This document shows positions 60,618 through 64,000 of a stretch of DNA of 64,000 nucleotides, piece after piece. This stretch comes from Pelobates cultripes (lineage: Eukaryota; Chordata; Amphibia; Anura; Pelobatidae): NCBI GenBank assembly GCA_933207985.1, contig OW240913.1, positions 329,169,960 through 329,233,959 on the forward strand, in the 5' to 3' direction. Within the stretch, counting starts at the first letter, position 1, and each line of letters starts with the position of its first letter. The notes under the pieces were generated by a model that saw nothing but the letters and a program-made list of their open reading frames with translations, was not told the DNA's origin and searched no databases. Both the position numbers and the translations under genes were made by a program.

Positions 60618-63600
60618 GTTGACAGTAGAGCTGTAAGAGCTCAGACAAAAACTGAAAAACAGGGGGTTTGCAGAAAATGCAGGAACGTTTTTAAAAAATA
60701 TTTGCATTTTTTGCTATTGCTTTTACATTTATTTTCCAATATTAATATAATACATAATAAAATTGTTCCCTTTAATCTTGTGAGGGACCACAAAATACTT
60801 GAGCAAACAAGATCCTGGATGAAGTATTTGCCGTATTCGATACCATTTTCAAAATGGCGCTTTCTATACAGCACATTGTAAATATCAAGCATTAGTTGAG
60901 TGGCTTCGTAATGGTGCTACATTGAGAAGAGCGCAGTGTCATTACATAATGGCGCCACTATAAATGTCGACGCTAGTGTTTGGAAAAAAAAATCTACAAA
61001 TCTTTGACAATGCAATTTGCAGTTGCAAACAACAAAATGTCAATGCAAAAGTATTTAAGATAGTCTCCCAGGACAGGCATAGATTAATCTACCTTTGCAT
61101 TATTCTTTTACTCAATTCCGCTCCTTCCTGTCCTGACATCTGGTACTTGAAGAGAAGACCAGCCTTCGTACAAACTCCTGGCATCCCAACTCACCATATT
61201 CATTAGTGCAAGCACTACGCAATTGACAGTTAGAATCATTCCTGTAGTGACCTACTCACACTTGTAGTTTTTTCCCCCCTTACTTACCGGGGACATTAAG
61301 ATATGCATTTAAATTTCAAATGAGCCGTATATACCAAGGCTCCTAAATAAGTGACTGATTTGTCCCACTCGTGTCACATTAATATTAATACTTTTGGCAC
61401 TCACGCTCTTATTTCTGAATATCAGATAATTGGTTTGAGAGAATCCATCGGGAGCCGAATGTGTTTAACTTCCCTGAACAAGAGGAAAATTGAACAAATA
61501 AATACATAAATAAAATAAATTAACCATCTTATATAAAAAAAGCCTTTATAGAGAACAAATGGGAAAGGATGATTTAACCCTTCCAGTTCCAGTGAACAGC
61601 TAATAGCATTGCATATTGCCTTGTCAAATCAATTATTCCACTTGAAAAAAAAATTATTGTCAGGATCGCTAGTTCTGAAAACAGTAGTGGCCCACTGAGC
61701 CTGGGACAGTTGTGGGGAGAGCAGTAATTTATGGAATGTAAGCTGTGAAGTGGATCGGATCATTTTGAAATGTAGTTTTTGCAAATCTTTCTAATAATTT
61801 AAGTATCATTCTCCTCCCCATTATTGATTAGTAGCAGAGATGGAAAAAAACAAAAAACAATAATGTTATATTGTTATGTGACATGAATATAATAAACCTT
61901 AGGATAGCAGAAATTATTTGCCTGTGGATAAAAACCCATTTATATGATACCTGGAAATAATCAGACATTGATCTCTTGCCCATAAGAGCTTCTTATGAAA
62001 CAGAAGAAAAATGTGTTGTATGAGGAGATATTAACAATCTCTTGTTTTAATCTTTAATGCTATCAGTTATTGCTAATCTGACAAAGATATCTGCAACAAA
62101 TAGGATGTTTTGCTTATTGTCATGGTAACTGCTTTACAATGGAGACCAAAAGTCCTACTGGAGGTGTCCTGTGAGGTCACTTTTTGACTTCTTGGCAATG
62201 CTTCAACATTATGGTAGGCTATCACTTAAGCCTTGAGCTGGGAGTTGGAGGCCAATCTCTGAAATAAATGGTGCTTTGGTAATTCTTCACTTGAAACATA
62301 CTTCAATGCACATAAGGACCCAAAAAAGTCCAAACATATTAAGTAACGAAGTCAACTGGGTTTTGCAGAATTATGTGAGGAATAATACACAATACACAAG
62401 CTCCAGCTGCTTAGTGCTTACCATTAATTTTTAATCAGAGAATCAATAAAATAAAAAGTAATTGTGCTTCTACTAACGTATGTATTTGGCAGCCCTCCCT
62501 TCGAGGTAAGAAGGTCTGATAATGTGCCATTAATTGAGTGCTTGAAAGTCAGCACACAGATAACTGTGAATTCAATGATTTTTGGCTGGCTTTCGATAGA
62601 TAGTATAACTGCCCAGGTTTGAAACTTTTATCGAACATCTAAAAAAAAAAGGGTGGTGCAGTGCAAACTCGCTTCTTTTATTTACTTTTTTCATTTAAGA
62701 TTAAAATAGATAGGTAATTTCAGCATCATGATGTGACATTGTCTATCAATCATCTCAGCCTGAATCTGTCTGTTTTGTAGACATTAAGAATAACCAGACT
62801 GCAAGCTGTACCAAAGATTTTAGAACCAAACATATATTTTCAGTCACAAGGAATATTTGGATATTCACTATTCAGTGTATAAAATCTTTTAGCACACATC
62901 TAAAATAATTCAGATACATGTGTTGTAAAAATGACATGCGTTGGTAGTCCACCTCTCGTGTTAAGAGGTATAAGGCTCCACCTACATTCTGCCTAACGTA
63001 GAATATTTTAGAGGACAAAATATGTCCAATCTCTGGCATTCATTAGCAACGACAGCTGTAACAAAGACATGTTAGTTTTACAAAGGTCAACAGCAGCTTC
63101 ATGCTTGAGATTTGGATTCTATATCCAGGAAACTGTAACTGTTGCAGCAGACCGTTTATGGATTACTTTATATGATGTCATACATATGTATTTGGTATCG
63201 GACTGCCACTGAGGTTATGTCTGATTAGTTGACTTGAAGTTCCCCGGAGGAATATTGCAAGTGTACTTGTCAGTCAGCCACTGCTTTATAACCGATCTGA
63301 TGCTTTTACAGTTGAGGTTTCGTTAACAGAAGCAGTTAATGTATGCTTCTCTAATCCCTCGTCAGCAGACGTGCACCTCCAGCCTTACCAGTTTAATTAA
63401 CACTGAAATTCTCATATTATTTTGGTACACTGATTACAGGCAAAGTCTAAGTGGAAGCCAGATTCGGCTCTCCAGAGATTTCGGTTTCCACAATACCATG
63501 CATTCTTTTTTTTTCTCCCTTCGTAGAGATAAGCAGCAGGCCCCAGCTAGATTTCATTACTATCACGCACACTGCATGGTCATCTTTTAATATTTGAAAG

Positions 63601-64000
63601 GATCATTTGTTAACTGGAAATGGTCAATTTTTTTTTCTCAAGCTTTTGAAATATAATTTTCAATTTTTAATTTGATTCATTTAGATGAAATCATTAATCA
63701 GGGTTGAAACTGAGTTAATTTTCTGGAAAATAAATGAGGTTGTTAGAGTGAACATTATTAAGTGTTCCTTTGTTAGGAAAGCATAATAGCTATAAAAAAA
63801 AAAATCTAAAACTATAGCGGTTAGGTTCTTTGAGAGAAAAAAAATGATGGTTTTAATAAACTGTAGTCATTTATTTTGAAGAGGAAATAGAACTCGACAC
63901 GTTCAGAATTAATGATACTTAAATCAGCAGCCTAAACAATTTATAAAGAAACATAAAAGTCAGAATTTTATTCGATCTGGTACAGTTTTAGTGTAGTCAA
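60618..64000. other. Intronic non-coding DNA to window end
   Basis: No coding exon was recognised. The stretch has A/T-rich unique sequence, A- and T-runs (61646, 62641, 63506), and repeat-free stretches such as 62380-62640 that might be conserved. Confidence 0.4.

Overview
This is a 64 kb piece of an AT-rich vertebrate genome, almost certainly an anuran amphibian. The only gene I can identify is the orphan nuclear receptor estrogen-related receptor gamma (esrrg), on the + strand. The frog assignment rests on the protein match and on the repeats: many TTAA-flanked foldback MITEs with TTAAAGG ends (the T2/Kolobok type described from Xenopus), tRNA-derived SINEs, foldback elements with TTCACTAAAC ends, and non-LTR retrotransposon copies ending in a TCTATGTTTCTATG tail.

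Layout. 1-24930 lies upstream of the first visible coding exon and is probably a 5' intron. It holds microsatellites, a nested DNA-transposon composite (about 4147-6117), a MITE with an internally triplicated 65-bp unit (7025-7300), SINE copies (about 15685, 16133 and 19430) and a 5'-truncated LINE with a clear target-site duplication (20946-21366). 24931-25343 is an esrrg coding exon carrying the N-terminal activation domain and the first zinc finger. 25344-35543 is a 10.2 kb intron with a T2-type MITE, a LINE fragment on the minus strand with a 195-codon open frame, a decayed 32-bp minisatellite and a 212-bp foldback just before the next exon. 35544-35660 is the exon for the second zinc finger. 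35661-64000 is the start of the next intron, rich in T2-type MITEs. I found no ligand-binding-domain exon in it.

The two exons join in frame, through a Gly codon split between them, to give the complete two-finger DNA-binding domain. The alternative N-terminal exon must lie upstream of the window or be too short for me to recognise, and the ligand-binding-domain exons must lie beyond 64000. Nearly all other open frames are chance or simple-repeat readings. Nothing here looks like a prokaryotic-style or otherwise new multi-gene system. The points of interest are transposon nesting and foldback structures, several close to esrrg exons, and a few stretches that could be conserved regulatory DNA.
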